Below are positions 27,655 through 38,105 of a DNA stretch of 62,334 nt, piece after piece (position 1 is the first letter of the stretch; each line of letters opens with the position of its first letter). Location of the stretch: the IMG/VR virus record IMGVR_UViG_3300002514_000011, positions 50,631 to 112,964 of that record; one strand, given 5' to 3'. Origin of the DNA: a virus. Made by a program: the position numbers and the translations under genes. Under the pieces are notes generated by a model. The model was not told where the DNA came from. It saw nothing but the letters and a program-made list of their open reading frames with translations, and did no database searches.

Positions 27655-30600
27655 ATGGCCATAAGAAAAAATGTTGTAACAGAAACAGTAAAAAGGCGAA
27701 ACGCCTCATATCAAGAAACAGAATCTGCTGCGTCCGATGAGTTTATAGAAAATTACGAATTTGAAGAACAAGACAATACAGAAAGCGGCGCCGTCTCTGC
27801 CGCATACGATGTATATGATCTTGACAGCCTACCTTATGTGTCGATTACAAAAATTGCTTTAGAACCGACGGGCGGAGATATAATGCCAGAAAACAATCCT
27901 CATATTGATGATGTCGACGGCGCTAATATAACAGTCGACGAATATGGCAATGTAGAATTTGTATCCAAGGGAATTGATTATTTGACAAAAACGGTATCTT
28001 CTTCGGGTCTGCTGGTTAACTTGCAACTTTCTATGAAAGAAATAATTAAGCCAAATGACGCAACATATACGAGAGCGGACGGTAGCGTTTTAACGGTTAC
28101 CTCAGCCCCGGGAACCGGCACATGGTATGATAATCCTGAATTTTTAAAATATTTGAACATTCGCATACTAGAAAGCAGGCACCCCAAGTTGACAGAAGAG
28201 ATCCGAACCGGCCGCTATGGATTGAACCCTAAAGATTACTCGGATACTGGATTTAGAAAATATGCAACAGAAAATATAATTTCAATTGAAAACGAGATTA
28301 ATAAAGATATTAACAAATATGAATTTTTTTACAATGCCGATGGCAATAAAATATATGATATAACGCTCGAAACATCTTTTTATCATAATAAGACGGATCC
28401 GGCTCATCTTAGCTATTTTATACAAACTTTTCTCGATGTAGAACAAATTTCGGCAGATTATGGATGTGGCTCTGGAAATATACAAGCAATGGGCCTAGAA
28501 GAGAAGTCGGGAACAATTGCAGCAGAACAAGTGATAAATAAGAAAAAAGTTTCAAGAAATAGTTTTATTTTTTATACTTCAGATAATAAAATATGGATAG
28601 GTCCCGTACATCGCCGTGATCCCGGAGGCTTTTATTCTGGCATTGACGCGTCCAGCCCGCGCAGCGGACCTTTAAGAAGGGTGGTTGTGAGTAATAGCAA
28701 AATAGAAGACCTTAGAGATGAATTAAGTTTGGAAAGAGCCGAAATAGAATTTTCTATTATAGAAAATGAATTGTTAGACCTAAAACTATCTTCATTAGAA
28801 AGATCTACAGCAGATGTACAGAGAATGTCAGAATATTTTTCAGAGTTTCACAACACAAGAGATAGATCCGGCCGCTGCCGCGGCCTCTTCGCATTAAACT
28901 ATCAAAAAATCCTGAGAGATAAAACTGAATTTGGAAAGATGTTTATGAATAAGAATTTGTCTGTTGTCGAGGGGCTGATAAACTCATGTAGACTTTCTTA
29001 TATAAAAATAGTTCGCGAGAGAGTTGAAGACTTAGATACTCTTAATAGGGTGGGCTCGATTGTTAGAGGGAGGGTCTTATTTGGTTCAAATCAGTTAGAG
29101 GGTACGGTTGTAAATTCCGTGCCTAAAAAAACTGTTGTTTATTCATCCGCCACCGCTGGCCAAAAAATCAAAACATATAATAGAAAGGTCACCTCCACTG
29201 GCCAAGCTGTCGAAACAATCAATAAAGACAAGAGTATACAAGCGGATTTAACCACAGAAGCGACTATAAAAGAAATAGATGTTTATCCAACAACCGAAAA
29301 GGATATAAGACATTTTGCCTTTTCTGATCATGAAATATCATTAGCCACTGACGGGCTTTATCGATATGGAGTTGAGGTAACTATAGAAGATGGTACAAAA
29401 GATTATCTTGTCTCACTATCCAAGAGGCTTTTATTAGCAAAGAAGAAATTATTAACATATTATAATATTGCTTCTGGCAGAATAAATGGAAAAAAGAATT
29501 ATAACATTACTAATAAAAAATACAGCCAATCGTTTATAAATTTACAAAATTCACAATATCCCGCTTTAGAAAGAGGCAGAATAGCGGGAGAGACAAAGGC
29601 GATGTATCTGGGCGCCTCAATGCAGAAAGATCCAAACAGCATTAGTTCGCATAGTCACAGCTTTGTTATAGGTGTCAACGGAAACGGTAACACAAGTGTA
29701 GAAAATGATCACTATCATGCAGTTGCGGGATTTAAGTTTGGTCAAGCGATTACTGAAAATGGAAAAGAGATTCCAGGTTCCCACACACATGCATCTTTAA
29801 TAATGGGCCCGCAATCGGCTGCTCCATGGGTTGAGTCAATAGCGGAATATTTGGAAATATTAGATATATTTTCAGCAGGAAATCATGATATAGATGTCGA
29901 GAAGCTATCTCTAATGTTATATAGAATGTTGGCACCAGAATCCGGAAACCCGGACAGCATTCTAAGGTTTATTAAACTAATAGATAACTTATATACTAAA
30001 ATTGATAGTGTAACTGGAAACCCGGTTTCTCTATCTGGTAGAGCATCTCCGAGTAGCAAAGGCGCAAGTAAAAGGCTTATTAAATTTGAAAAGATGTTTG
30101 ATGAAATATTTGACTCTAATATAACAAAAAATGTCGGAATTGATTATTTATCATCAGATTCAGAACTTGTTGACTCCGGCCTATACATGGTTTCTGGCAC
30201 CACATATATTACAAGAGCCAAAAAAGAAACTACTAAATTTTATGGCACCTCTGCAAGCCTAGTAACAGAGATAAATCCGGGAAAGATAACGAACGATCTG
30301 GTAGCGAACAATGAGTTGAGTTTTTTAAGCCCAGGTACAATTGAATTGGGCGCCATCGGATCAGCTGATCTGTTGTCAGCAAGCGACATGTTTGATCAGC
30401 CAAACTATGCCGCAGAGTTAGAAACAAAGATAATGGATTTAAATTTAAGTCCGGAAGCATCTTCGACCATCGGAGGCCTGGGTGATTCTAGCGATTCCGC
30501 GATTTTAAATACAAAAAGCAGTATGGAGAGGATCTTTAACGCTCAAAACGCAATCGTCGGAGATATCACCGAAAAAGACGCTCTCGGAAACTCAATAGCG

Positions 30601-31596
30601 CTCCTTCTTTCAACAGAAAGGGGGCTTGAAGAGGTCAAGACATATCTTGGAAAAGAATCTGTAATGATCCGCGGATCAATGAATGTTGAAAATTTGACTG
30701 GCGGAGATGTCGGATCACTGCCCTCGTCTGCACAAGTTGAACTAGCAACAAACACCAACAGCACGCTTGGCTTGTTGGCTACCTCGCTTAAAGCCAGTAC
30801 AGCTTCTGCTCCGTTCAGAGCAGTCTCAACCACCGCAGAGGGTTCTGCTACGGCGGTTCTATCGGGAGCCCCCTCAGCAAGCCCGCTTACTACAGGAATC
30901 GACATGGCCGTGTTTGATCCTGAATCGGAAGATAGCTTATTGGACTCTATGCAAGAAACAGAATTTTTAGGATTGCCAAATCAATTTAAATCCCTGTTTG
31001 TACAAGAGAGCACTCTTATGAGCAGCTGGATTCAGAAACTCGATGCCGTCGACGAAGAATCGAGTTCTACCAGCAAAGCAGCGCTGGAAAGCGTATTGCG
31101 TATAAATTTACAATTATTAAAATCTGTAGAAGTTTTTGCTGGATATGTTGTTAAGACCGATGGTACAAAATTAATAAAATATCCTCGCTGGACAAGCTTG
31201 ACATATGATATGTATAATGAATCGACTGAAAAAGTATTGCTGTGTCGTCTTAAAGATTACGACAATGGCCAATTGGGCGCCACTCAAGGAGAACTTATGC
31301 AGCTGCCAACATATAATGAATATTTTCTTTTAAATCCTTCCGTCACACAAGAAGTTAAATTAACTAAAAAATCGCAAATGACATTTTCACAGTATAGAAG
31401 AGATATAGAAAAGCAGAAGTTTTCCCTACAGAATGCCGTTCAACAAACTGTAAAGAAGCAGTCCTTCTCGGCCAGCATGATCAACTCTAACATGTTGGTC
31501 GGTATGGCCATACCTGAACGGCAAACAAAATCTAAAGACTCTGACAATAGTCAAGGCCGGAGCCGCCGCAGAACCGGAAGGACAGGGAACTATTAA
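27655..31596 (+). CDS. Large virion protein with histidine-pair (HxH) motifs
   Basis: This 1313-residue protein has an acidic N-terminal 60 residues and a beta-rich body. Around residues 660-715 it holds three evenly spaced His pairs: SSHSHSF, NDHYHAV and GSHTHAS, separated by a Gly/Asn-rich turn (NGNGNT). In T4 short fibre gp12, HxH pairs bind a metal on the trimer axis, so metal binding is a reasonable inference. The C-terminal third is Ala/Ser/Leu-rich and partly helical, ending in the basic, Gly/Arg-rich tail GRSRRRTGRTG. It lies in the run of tail genes, two bases after the previous stop, and ends next to the 851-residue gene. It is likely a baseplate or fibre-attachment protein; I recognise no named family. 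Confidence 0.62.
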   Translation: MAIRKNVVTETVKRRNASYQETESAASDEFIENYEFEEQDNTESGAVSAAYDVYDLDSLPYVSITKIALEPTGGDIMPENNPHIDDVDGANITVDEYGNVEFVSKGIDYLTKTVSSSGLLVNLQLSMKEIIKPNDATYTRADGSVLTVTSAPGTGTWYDNPEFLKYLNIRILESRHPKLTEEIRTGRYGLNPKDYSDTGFRKYATENIISIENEINKDINKYEFFYNADGNKIYDITLETSFYHNKTDPAHLSYFIQTFLDVEQISADYGCGSGNIQAMGLEEKSGTIAAEQVINKKKVSRNSFIFYTSDNKIWIGPVHRRDPGGFYSGIDASSPRSGPLRRVVVSNSKIEDLRDELSLERAEIEFSIIENELLDLKLSSLERSTADVQRMSEYFSEFHNTRDRSGRCRGLFALNYQKILRDKTEFGKMFMNKNLSVVEGLINSCRLSYIKIVRERVEDLDTLNRVGSIVRGRVLFGSNQLEGTVVNSVPKKTVVYSSATAGQKIKTYNRKVTSTGQAVETINKDKSIQADLTTEATIKEIDVYPTTEKDIRHFAFSDHEISLATDGLYRYGVEVTIEDGTKDYLVSLSKRLLLAKKKLLTYYNIASGRINGKKNYNITNKKYSQSFINLQNSQYPALERGRIAGETKAMYLGASMQKDPNSISSHSHSFVIGVNGNGNTSVENDHYHAVAGFKFGQAITENGKEIPGSHTHASLIMGPQSAAPWVESIAEYLEILDIFSAGNHDIDVEKLSLMLYRMLAPESGNPDSILRFIKLIDNLYTKIDSVTGNPVSLSGRASPSSKGASKRLIKFEKMFDEIFDSNITKNVGIDYLSSDSELVDSGLYMVSGTTYITRAKKETTKFYGTSASLVTEINPGKITNDLVANNELSFLSPGTIELGAIGSADLLSASDMFDQPNYAAELETKIMDLNLSPEASSTIGGLGDSSDSAILNTKSSMERIFNAQNAIVGDITEKDALGNSIALLLSTERGLEEVKTYLGKESVMIRGSMNVENLTGGDVGSLPSSAQVELATNTNSTLGLLATSLKASTASAPFRAVSTTAEGSATAVLSGAPSASPLTTGIDMAVFDPESEDSLLDSMQETEFLGLPNQFKSLFVQESTLMSSWIQKLDAVDEESSSTSKAALESVLRINLQLLKSVEVFAGYVVKTDGTKLIKYPRWTSLTYDMYNESTEKVLLCRLKDYDNGQLGATQGELMQLPTYNEYFLLNPSVTQEVKLTKKSQMTFSQYRRDIEKQKFSLQNAVQQTVKKQSFSASMINSNMLVGMAIPERQTKSKDSDNSQGRSRRRTGRTGNY

Positions 31597-31597
31597 A

Positions 31598-34153
31598 ATG
31601 TCTGCAGGAAAAACAAAAACAATTATCGACCTTGTTCACTATAAAAGTTCGGAAGATCCTTTGCGAACTGTTGCGGGCAAATACTGGTCACAGAAATTGG
31701 GAACAGAACTTTCGATATTTAAGCAAGGGTTTGACTCGGAAATTGGAGATTCTTTGGACTCTCCCGGCGCCCCGTTTAAGATAATTTTCAAAGATGTTCC
31801 AAATAGAATAGAGGAAGAGCAATTTTATGAGTTTGAACAGAAGATAGTTCTTAAGGCAAACTCATATAGAATTGCTCAAGAAGCAGATCCTGAAAGTGCA
31901 TGGGGTGAGTTAATAGAATCCATTACAGATGAAGGGGCGATCTACTCTGATCACGCCTTTGCAATAGACCTTCCATATTCTGAAAAGGAATTAAAAATAT
32001 TAAATATAAATCAAAAAGTAAATACTGCCGACATAAAGCCGACATATAACTTTTATATTGAAGGGTATGAGGAAAAAACTGTAAAGCAAAAAATACCAGA
32101 ACAAATATTGCCAAATTTGTATGTGTTCACGCAATCAGAAATTAATGGAAATACTGCATACGATGTCCAAGATGAAGATCTTGATGGCCTCATGAGTTTA
32201 GGTGGCCAAATTCCAAAGACTTCTCAAAATATTATGAAAAAGCGAAAAAACTCTTTGAACGAACCCACCTCGACTCAAGATAATAATGAAAAATATTTTA
32301 AGAATTATGGCAAACACTATAGAAATTTTGCCAAAAGCAGCAAAACAACCTTAAGTCGCATGAAGAGTCGATATTCAAACATTTCACTCACAAACGATTT
32401 GGTAGAAAACATAGCAGAATATAATGAAAAAAAATATATATTTCCAATGTTCTCTGATATACAATTCACTACAGATAGTTCCACTTATGTCGCGCAAATA
32501 TTAAAAGATGCTGGCCTCAGTACACCCCTCATGAATTATCTTATAACCATGTCTGACGATCCCCGTGTTCCTCGCCGCAGGTTTGTTGAAGCTAGAAAAA
32601 AAATATCTACTCAAAAAAACAAGAAGCTCGAAAAAACGGCTAAAATGAAAACTGTGTTCCGACGCAAGAGCGTGGCCACACTTGATTTACTAAAGTGGTG
32701 GGATAGTTATTCTAGCAGCAAGGGCGCCATGGACTCCACCTCTGCTACCAAGGCCATAATGATAGGGCAAGAGCAGGCAGCGTCAGATCAATATGGTAGA
32801 TTGAGGAATGCATATATTCAACATATTCTAGAAACCGTATTCGAGAGTAAATTTAGAAAATTTATCAAAAACTATATTAGATCCTATGGTTCTATATTGA
32901 ATGGAGATCTAAGCTATTCAGAAACAATAGTATACAAAATACAGAAATTCTTAGGAAATCCAGTGGGTACCCCAATACAAACTTTTTATGCATGCAATTC
33001 AAACGAAGTTGATATTCTAAACATTTTAGACACACAAGTAAAATATAACACTGAATACACATATACTATAACAGCACATCAGTTAGTACTGGGAACCGAG
33101 TATCAGTATAAAGATGTCGTTGTTGGTTCTAGGGCTTCAACTTCGGCTGAAACGGGCACTACCACGGATTATTATGCAAAAATGACGGTTGTATCGCGGC
33201 CGTCTCTTAAAATTATAGAGGTTCCAATCTTTGCAGAAAAAGAAAGAATTATTGATGATCCTCCGGTCTCGCCAGATATTAATATCATACCATATAGAGC
33301 AGTAAACAATAGGCTTTTATTTAATTTTATGGGCAATGTGGGCGAATATGATTTGCAGCCAATATTCTTTAATGAAGAAGAACGACTAAACTATGAAAAA
33401 ATACGAAAGGCGCAAAAGCGTATGCCCGAAGAGCCGCTTAGATTTAGTAGCGATGACCCCCCGGCCGTCTTCGAAGTATTTAGGATTACGAAAAGACCAA
33501 AGTCATACATGGACTTTAAAGGTTCTAAGAGAGTTAGTGTACAGACAGACATATCACTAGAAACCATACAAAAGGCTTCCACCGCTTCATATGTTGAGCG
33601 ATTAGCGCCAAATATGAAGTATTATTATATTTTTAGATCTATAGACATACATGGCCATATTTCCTATCCATCCGCCGTATATGAGGTACAGCTTGTCGAT
33701 GACGCCGGAGCCGTATATCCAAGAATTAGTGTTGTAGATTTTGAGCCAGAAATTCGAACAATGTCATCAAAACCAATAAAAAAATATATGCATATAGTGC
33801 CCGCAATAGAACAGGTGTTGGTCAACCCAGAGAAATCCGGCCTTATGAACGAGTATGGTGAACCTATCGATTCCGCGCTAGATTCGAGCGGAGATATCCA
33901 GCTAGGATTCCAAGAAAGTCCGATATGGGGAAAGAGATTTAAGATTCGTCTGACCTCTAAACAAACGGGAAGAAAGCTTGATTTGAATTTAAGATTTGAG
34001 CACGAACATATTATTACAGAAGAAGACTACAAAAACGAAGAAATATTTAGAGAAGCTGAATCAAAAGCAAGTACGACTCGCGGGAAAGCTTACTACAGTT
34101 CTACCGGCGATGTCAAAGAAGAACAAGATGAATTAATGGAACTCTTAGAGTGA
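31598..34153 (+). CDS. Virion protein with fibronectin-III-like segments
   Basis: The product has 851 residues. The first 300 are mixed helix and strand with no recognised motif. A basic stretch (about 330-370, rich in Lys and Arg) precedes a region with two Ig/FN3-like patterns: YNTEYTYTITAHQLVLGTEY (about 485-505) and MKYYYIFRSIDIHGHISYPS (about 675-695), each showing the Tyr-rich strand and turn of FN3 folds. The end is acidic and helical. FN3-type modules are common on phage tails and are thought to aid surface binding. The gene follows the HxH protein by one base and ends before a 71-base gap, the clearest break within the tail block. Virion role by context; domain calls are tentative. 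Confidence 0.6.
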   Translation: MSAGKTKTIIDLVHYKSSEDPLRTVAGKYWSQKLGTELSIFKQGFDSEIGDSLDSPGAPFKIIFKDVPNRIEEEQFYEFEQKIVLKANSYRIAQEADPESAWGELIESITDEGAIYSDHAFAIDLPYSEKELKILNINQKVNTADIKPTYNFYIEGYEEKTVKQKIPEQILPNLYVFTQSEINGNTAYDVQDEDLDGLMSLGGQIPKTSQNIMKKRKNSLNEPTSTQDNNEKYFKNYGKHYRNFAKSSKTTLSRMKSRYSNISLTNDLVENIAEYNEKKYIFPMFSDIQFTTDSSTYVAQILKDAGLSTPLMNYLITMSDDPRVPRRRFVEARKKISTQKNKKLEKTAKMKTVFRRKSVATLDLLKWWDSYSSSKGAMDSTSATKAIMIGQEQAASDQYGRLRNAYIQHILETVFESKFRKFIKNYIRSYGSILNGDLSYSETIVYKIQKFLGNPVGTPIQTFYACNSNEVDILNILDTQVKYNTEYTYTITAHQLVLGTEYQYKDVVVGSRASTSAETGTTTDYYAKMTVVSRPSLKIIEVPIFAEKERIIDDPPVSPDINIIPYRAVNNRLLFNFMGNVGEYDLQPIFFNEEERLNYEKIRKAQKRMPEEPLRFSSDDPPAVFEVFRITKRPKSYMDFKGSKRVSVQTDISLETIQKASTASYVERLAPNMKYYYIFRSIDIHGHISYPSAVYEVQLVDDAGAVYPRISVVDFEPEIRTMSSKPIKKYMHIVPAIEQVLVNPEKSGLMNEYGEPIDSALDSSGDIQLGFQESPIWGKRFKIRLTSKQTGRKLDLNLRFEHEHIITEEDYKNEEIFREAESKASTTRGKAYYSSTGDVKEEQDELMELLE

Positions 34154-34224
34154 TCAGTCATTCAATAAAAAAAATAGACATTTATAAAGTAAAATACTAA
34201 TTATTTAACAGGAGACAATACAAA

Positions 34225-35163
34225 ATGGCATTTTTAGATAACTCTGGGGATATTGTGTTAGACGCAGTATTGACAGATACTGGCCGAATGAGGCTGGCAA
34301 GAGGAGATGGCTCCTTTAAAATTACAAAATTTGCGCTTGGCGATGATGAAATAAATTATTCAGTGTATAATAAAACACACGCTAGCGGCTCGGCATATTA
34401 TGATCTGGAAGTTTTACAAACTCCAGTACTTGAAGCGTTCACAAATAACGCTTCTTCAATGAAGACACACCTGATCTCAATAACCAGAAATGATTTACTA
34501 TATATGCCAATTTTAAAACTCAATGATTTAAACCCCAGCACAAAGAAGCATACACTGCAAACATATATGGTTGCTGTAAATACGGCTACTGAACAGAAAT
34601 TTACTGGCGGAGACGGAGACAATCCGGTTCACGGCTTGGTGTATGGTGTCTCTTCTGAGAGTCCGTTTCATGTCCGCGTCGATCAAGGTATTGATGCCGT
34701 AGACTCTGGCAACAGACCCATTATTTCTCCCGGCCAAGCGCTCGATGCAGATTTGGTTGAGACACAATATATGGTACAGCTGGATAACAGGTTTGCAAGC
34801 ATTAGATCAATTAATGATAATATAGCAACGGTTTCTTTTGTAGATGATGATAACATTGCGTCATATTATCTAAACTTGGGCACGGACTTGGAATATGTAA
34901 AGGAAAACACTGTAAGAACTACAGAGACCAATACACAGGCCATTAGAGGACCAAGAGGTACAATACTAGAGTTCCGACTACAATCTTCCCTCGAATTAAA
35001 TACAAGTAACTATTTATTTTCAAGACTTGGTAGCACCACGACCATGACAGATACAGCCGGCGTTTCTCAAGACATATACTTTATTGACTCTACCATCAGA
35101 GTCCAGGGTGCAACGACGGGATATTCTATGGACATCCCGGTACGGTTTGTCAAATTACAATAA
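34225..35163 (+). CDS. Virion structural protein
   Basis: The 312-residue product begins MAFLDNSGDIVLDAVLTDTG and continues RMRLARGDGSFKITKFALGDD. I remember this N-terminal pattern from several marine T4-like phages, always next to virion genes and without a function. The protein is beta-rich and soluble, ending in a strand-rich C-terminus (GYSMDIPVRFVKL). An ACAGGAGA ribosome binding site lies upstream, and it is the first gene after the 71-base gap, so it may head a new translational group of three related-size genes (34225-37580). Candidates include a tail-tube-attached, collar or fibre-base protein. Nothing allows a choice between them. Confidence 0.62.
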   Translation: MAFLDNSGDIVLDAVLTDTGRMRLARGDGSFKITKFALGDDEINYSVYNKTHASGSAYYDLEVLQTPVLEAFTNNASSMKTHLISITRNDLLYMPILKLNDLNPSTKKHTLQTYMVAVNTATEQKFTGGDGDNPVHGLVYGVSSESPFHVRVDQGIDAVDSGNRPIISPGQALDADLVETQYMVQLDNRFASIRSINDNIATVSFVDDDNIASYYLNLGTDLEYVKENTVRTTETNTQAIRGPRGTILEFRLQSSLELNTSNYLFSRLGSTTTMTDTAGVSQDIYFIDSTIRVQGATTGYSMDIPVRFVKLQ

Positions 35164-35189
35164 AATAGTAGATTAACAGGAAATAATAA

Positions 35190-36350
35190 ATGGCTACAAC
35201 ATATAAAACATTAACAAATAGCGATGTAGTGTCCACAAGAACATTGCTCCACGAAGCAATACCAATTACTGGTTCTATAGTTTCTGGCTCATATAGTGAA
35301 AATAACATCAAAAACTATGCACACGGTATGTTTCAAAGTACATACGACTATCCGTATTTAAGCTCTTCGGCAAATCATATTTTTGATATTACTTGCGGAT
35401 ATTCCACCAAAGCTCCCGGCCCCGCAGCCGCATCCACTTTGTCGTCATCGACAAATACACAAAATTCTAAAAAAGTAAACATATATAACCAAATGGCACA
35501 AGTGCTTATGGGGTATGATCACACCGGCTCTATTCAGAGATTTGACGAAGATGGAAACATCCTCGCCGGCGGAACTAAGGTCGATACATGTTATTTCTTA
35601 AATTTCTCAAGATTGCTTACAAAGGATGAGATCAAGAAAGGCTCATTCGAATTAGAGCTTGGAGTGACTCCGGGTACAGCCGGCCACACAGATCCGTTTA
35701 CTACAAGTAGAATTAAAATCCATGATGCATCGGCATCGAGTGACTTCAGAGTTAATTCTCCCGCAGGAGAATACGGAGTTCTCCAGGCTGTTAATTCACA
35801 AGGTACCCCAATCGCCGTTGCATCTCAAAATGTTGCATGTGGCCTAATCTTTTATCAAGCTGGCATAGCTGTTGTTTCTGCCTCTGTTTTTAATTCCGAT
35901 GTCGACGGAGGCATATTGGATGGAGGAACCTATGTTGCTGCCAAGGGCTTTGATTTTTCCAAGACTGTTATAATGTCCACAACTGGAGAAGGTGGCCATG
36001 GCCTCATGTTCTCCACACAAGAGATGACTGCATCGCAGGTTTCTGGAGCCGCAGACAGCTTCAGAAGAAGAATTTATAATTTACAGTTTAATAATACAAC
36101 AGAACTTAATTCAACAATTTATTTTTGTCGAGTTAACCATAACGACTTTAACTATAGTGCTAATCCGACTTATTTAGATGGTAGCCAAATTAGGGTAAAA
36201 AATACTAGATCTGACGCGCCCGTATCATATATAACAACTGTAGGCCTTTATTCTGCAGACAATGAATTGCTGGCTGTAGCAAAACTATCAGAGCCTCTTA
36301 AGAAAGATCCGACAACAGAGCTTACTTTGCGCGTTAGATTAGATTATTAA
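35190..36350 (+). CDS. Virion structural protein, paralogue of the next gene
   Basis: The 386-residue product is Ser/Thr/Gly-rich and beta-structured. Its last 65 residues (DFNYSANPTYLDGSQ ... ITTVGLYSADNELLAVAKLSEPLKK ... LTLRVRLDY) align well with the end of the following protein (LNYSNNPTFLEYGQ ... ITKIGIYDEDRNLIGIANLATPVKK ... FKLKLDI), so the two share a C-terminal domain and probably arose by duplication. The GSYSENNIKNYAHGMFQSTY region near the N-terminus has no counterpart there. A weak AGGAAAT ribosome binding site precedes the ATG. Shared C-terminal domains in adjacent virion proteins often mean a common docking site. Function is otherwise unknown. Confidence 0.62.
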   Translation: MATTYKTLTNSDVVSTRTLLHEAIPITGSIVSGSYSENNIKNYAHGMFQSTYDYPYLSSSANHIFDITCGYSTKAPGPAAASTLSSSTNTQNSKKVNIYNQMAQVLMGYDHTGSIQRFDEDGNILAGGTKVDTCYFLNFSRLLTKDEIKKGSFELELGVTPGTAGHTDPFTTSRIKIHDASASSDFRVNSPAGEYGVLQAVNSQGTPIAVASQNVACGLIFYQAGIAVVSASVFNSDVDGGILDGGTYVAAKGFDFSKTVIMSTTGEGGHGLMFSTQEMTASQVSGAADSFRRRIYNLQFNNTTELNSTIYFCRVNHNDFNYSANPTYLDGSQIRVKNTRSDAPVSYITTVGLYSADNELLAVAKLSEPLKKDPTTELTLRVRLDY

Positions 36351-36383
36351 TCGGATCTTTAAACATAGACTAATTAAAATGAG

Positions 36384-37580
36384 ATGCCGATATATAAATT
36401 TAAACAAAACGATATTCTTAGAAATGTCATAAAATCGCATCCATCAGCAGAATTTTTTATCTATAATGGAAGTGTATATCATAATAAAGAAATACCAGTT
36501 GCCGGCGAATTTATTGATTTTACTCCCCTTGGCGCCGCCGGCGGAGTTAGTTTATATGAATTAAATGTTGATAGAACCGCTGATGACACGGGAATTATTT
36601 ACCCGTTTATGACAAAAGACGGAACTTTAACTCCATTCAAGACAATATCTTTAACTTCCTTCAATTCAGATTTTGGATATGGCGATACGATAACTGGCAG
36701 CTATCCTCTGACGGCAAGCATAAGAAGAGACTATTTGGCCAGCGTGGGTTCAAAGTCAAATATTAAAGCATTAAAAAACACTCTTAATCATTATATCCCC
36801 CTAAGCAAGCATTACGAATATTCATCTAGTTTGGGAGATAAAGAGACACAAGACTTGTCGCTTATAAGTATTCCGTCTATTTTTTATGGTTCCTCTATAC
36901 AAAAAGGCACGGTTACTTTAAACTATTATATAACCGGCTCTTTAATAGCAAAGTTGCAAGATAAAAATAAAAACGGAGAACTTATACAGGTGTCTCCCGT
37001 AGATTCGAATGGCTCTGGTTCTGTTGCTGGTGTAGTATTATACACAGAGGGCTTCATAATATTAACCGGATCCTGGGCAGTCGAAAATGACGCTACAGTC
37101 GAAAGAGATTATATTGATGATCCGACTAATTTGAAAAAATCTTCTTGGCTTTTTTGGGGAGCCGGCGGAAACGACGGAATTTCCGGCGCCGGATCCGGAA
37201 CACCAGCCGTCAGCGCAAGTTATGATTTAGCCTTCAGTGGAACGATGTACACCCCCGTTGTCACAATGTTGGCTCATGCAAAGGTCGGGGAATTAAACTA
37301 TTCGAACAATCCCACTTTTTTAGAATATGGCCAAACAGGATCTTTGAGCCCCACAACCAGTTCTGTATTATTTCGTGAGGCCTCTGATCTGCTCATCAAA
37401 AACACTATTTCTTCATCATATTCTAAATATTCTGAACCTAATTTTCAAAGACAAACTTTTATTACAAAAATTGGTATATATGATGAGGATAGAAACTTAA
37501 TTGGAATTGCGAATCTTGCAACCCCCGTTAAGAAAAAAGAAAATCAAGAATATACTTTTAAACTAAAACTAGACATATAA
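36384..37580 (+). CDS. Virion structural protein sharing C-terminal domain with previous gene
   Basis: The 398-residue product starts MPIYKFKQNDILRNVIKSHP followed by SAEFFIYNGSVYHN, an N-terminus that I recall from marine T4-like phages. The middle is Gly/Ser-rich (GAGGNDGISGAGSG near residue 265). The C-terminal segment, about 65-75 residues, is paralogous to that of the preceding protein. No clear Shine-Dalgarno sequence lies before the ATG, only an AT-rich leader. Its TAA overlaps the ATG of the RuvC-like gene by one base, which couples the end of the virion block to DNA-metabolism genes. It is likely exposed on the tail or baseplate together with its paralogue. Confidence 0.62.
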   Translation: MPIYKFKQNDILRNVIKSHPSAEFFIYNGSVYHNKEIPVAGEFIDFTPLGAAGGVSLYELNVDRTADDTGIIYPFMTKDGTLTPFKTISLTSFNSDFGYGDTITGSYPLTASIRRDYLASVGSKSNIKALKNTLNHYIPLSKHYEYSSSLGDKETQDLSLISIPSIFYGSSIQKGTVTLNYYITGSLIAKLQDKNKNGELIQVSPVDSNGSGSVAGVVLYTEGFIILTGSWAVENDATVERDYIDDPTNLKKSSWLFWGAGGNDGISGAGSGTPAVSASYDLAFSGTMYTPVVTMLAHAKVGELNYSNNPTFLEYGQTGSLSPTTSSVLFREASDLLIKNTISSSYSKYSEPNFQRQTFITKIGIYDEDRNLIGIANLATPVKKKENQEYTFKLKLDI

Positions 37581-38104
37581 TGGTAACTATAGGACTTGAT
37601 ATAAGTTCTTCTAAAATTGGAATCGCAGTACTAAACAAAGATGAAAATATAGTACTGAGTGAAGTTATTAAATTCAAAACTAACACCACTTTAGAAGACC
37701 GTGCATATAAATTTGAAAGACGCATGCACGAAATTGAAAAAGCGTATGTACCTCTTGATATTTTTATAGAGCAGCCGGCAATGATGTTTAAGGGCGGCAA
37801 GACTACGGCGCAAACAATGGCCAAGTTGCAGAGATTCAACGGTATGTGTTCTTACATTGTCTATAAAGTGTTCGACATAACACCAACACTGGTCAATCCA
37901 CGAAGTGCAAGATCTAAATTAAACATTAAAATACCTAGAGGACAAAAGCCTAAAAAAATAATTATAGAATGGGTCGAAAATAGGTATAAAGAGCAATTTA
38001 AGTATAATATGACTCGCCATGGAAACCCACAGCCCGGCACAGACGACCGCGCGGATGCAATAATTGTCGCTTTGGGCGGAACAAGGCTTGACAACATGTC
38101 CTAA
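37580..38104 (+). CDS. RuvC-like Holliday-junction resolvase
   Basis: This 174-residue protein has the RNase H-fold layout of RuvC-type resolvases. The acidic centre is visible: Asp7 in TIGLDISSSKIGIAV, Glu64 in IFIEQPA, and the C-terminal pair Asp155/Asp156 with Asp159 in TDDRADAIIVALGG. A basic helix with INIKIPRG-like spacing (KLNIKIPRGQKPKK, about 115-128) could contact DNA. It would cut four-way junctions and branches so that DNA can be packaged. T4 itself uses the unrelated endonuclease VII (gp49) for this step, so this is a functional replacement seen in several phage groups. It overlaps the upstream virion gene by one base and precedes the primase. It could instead be a related RNase H-fold nuclease; the catalytic set is complete. 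Confidence 0.85.
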   Translation: MVTIGLDISSSKIGIAVLNKDENIVLSEVIKFKTNTTLEDRAYKFERRMHEIEKAYVPLDIFIEQPAMMFKGGKTTAQTMAKLQRFNGMCSYIVYKVFDITPTLVNPRSARSKLNIKIPRGQKPKKIIIEWVENRYKEQFKYNMTRHGNPQPGTDDRADAIIVALGGTRLDNMS

Positions 38105-38105
38105 A

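Noticed and set aside
34196-34203. ACTAATTA sites as late promoters
   Set aside because: At three sites the motif is so close to the ribosome binding site that a -10 element there would start transcription at or after the Shine-Dalgarno sequence.
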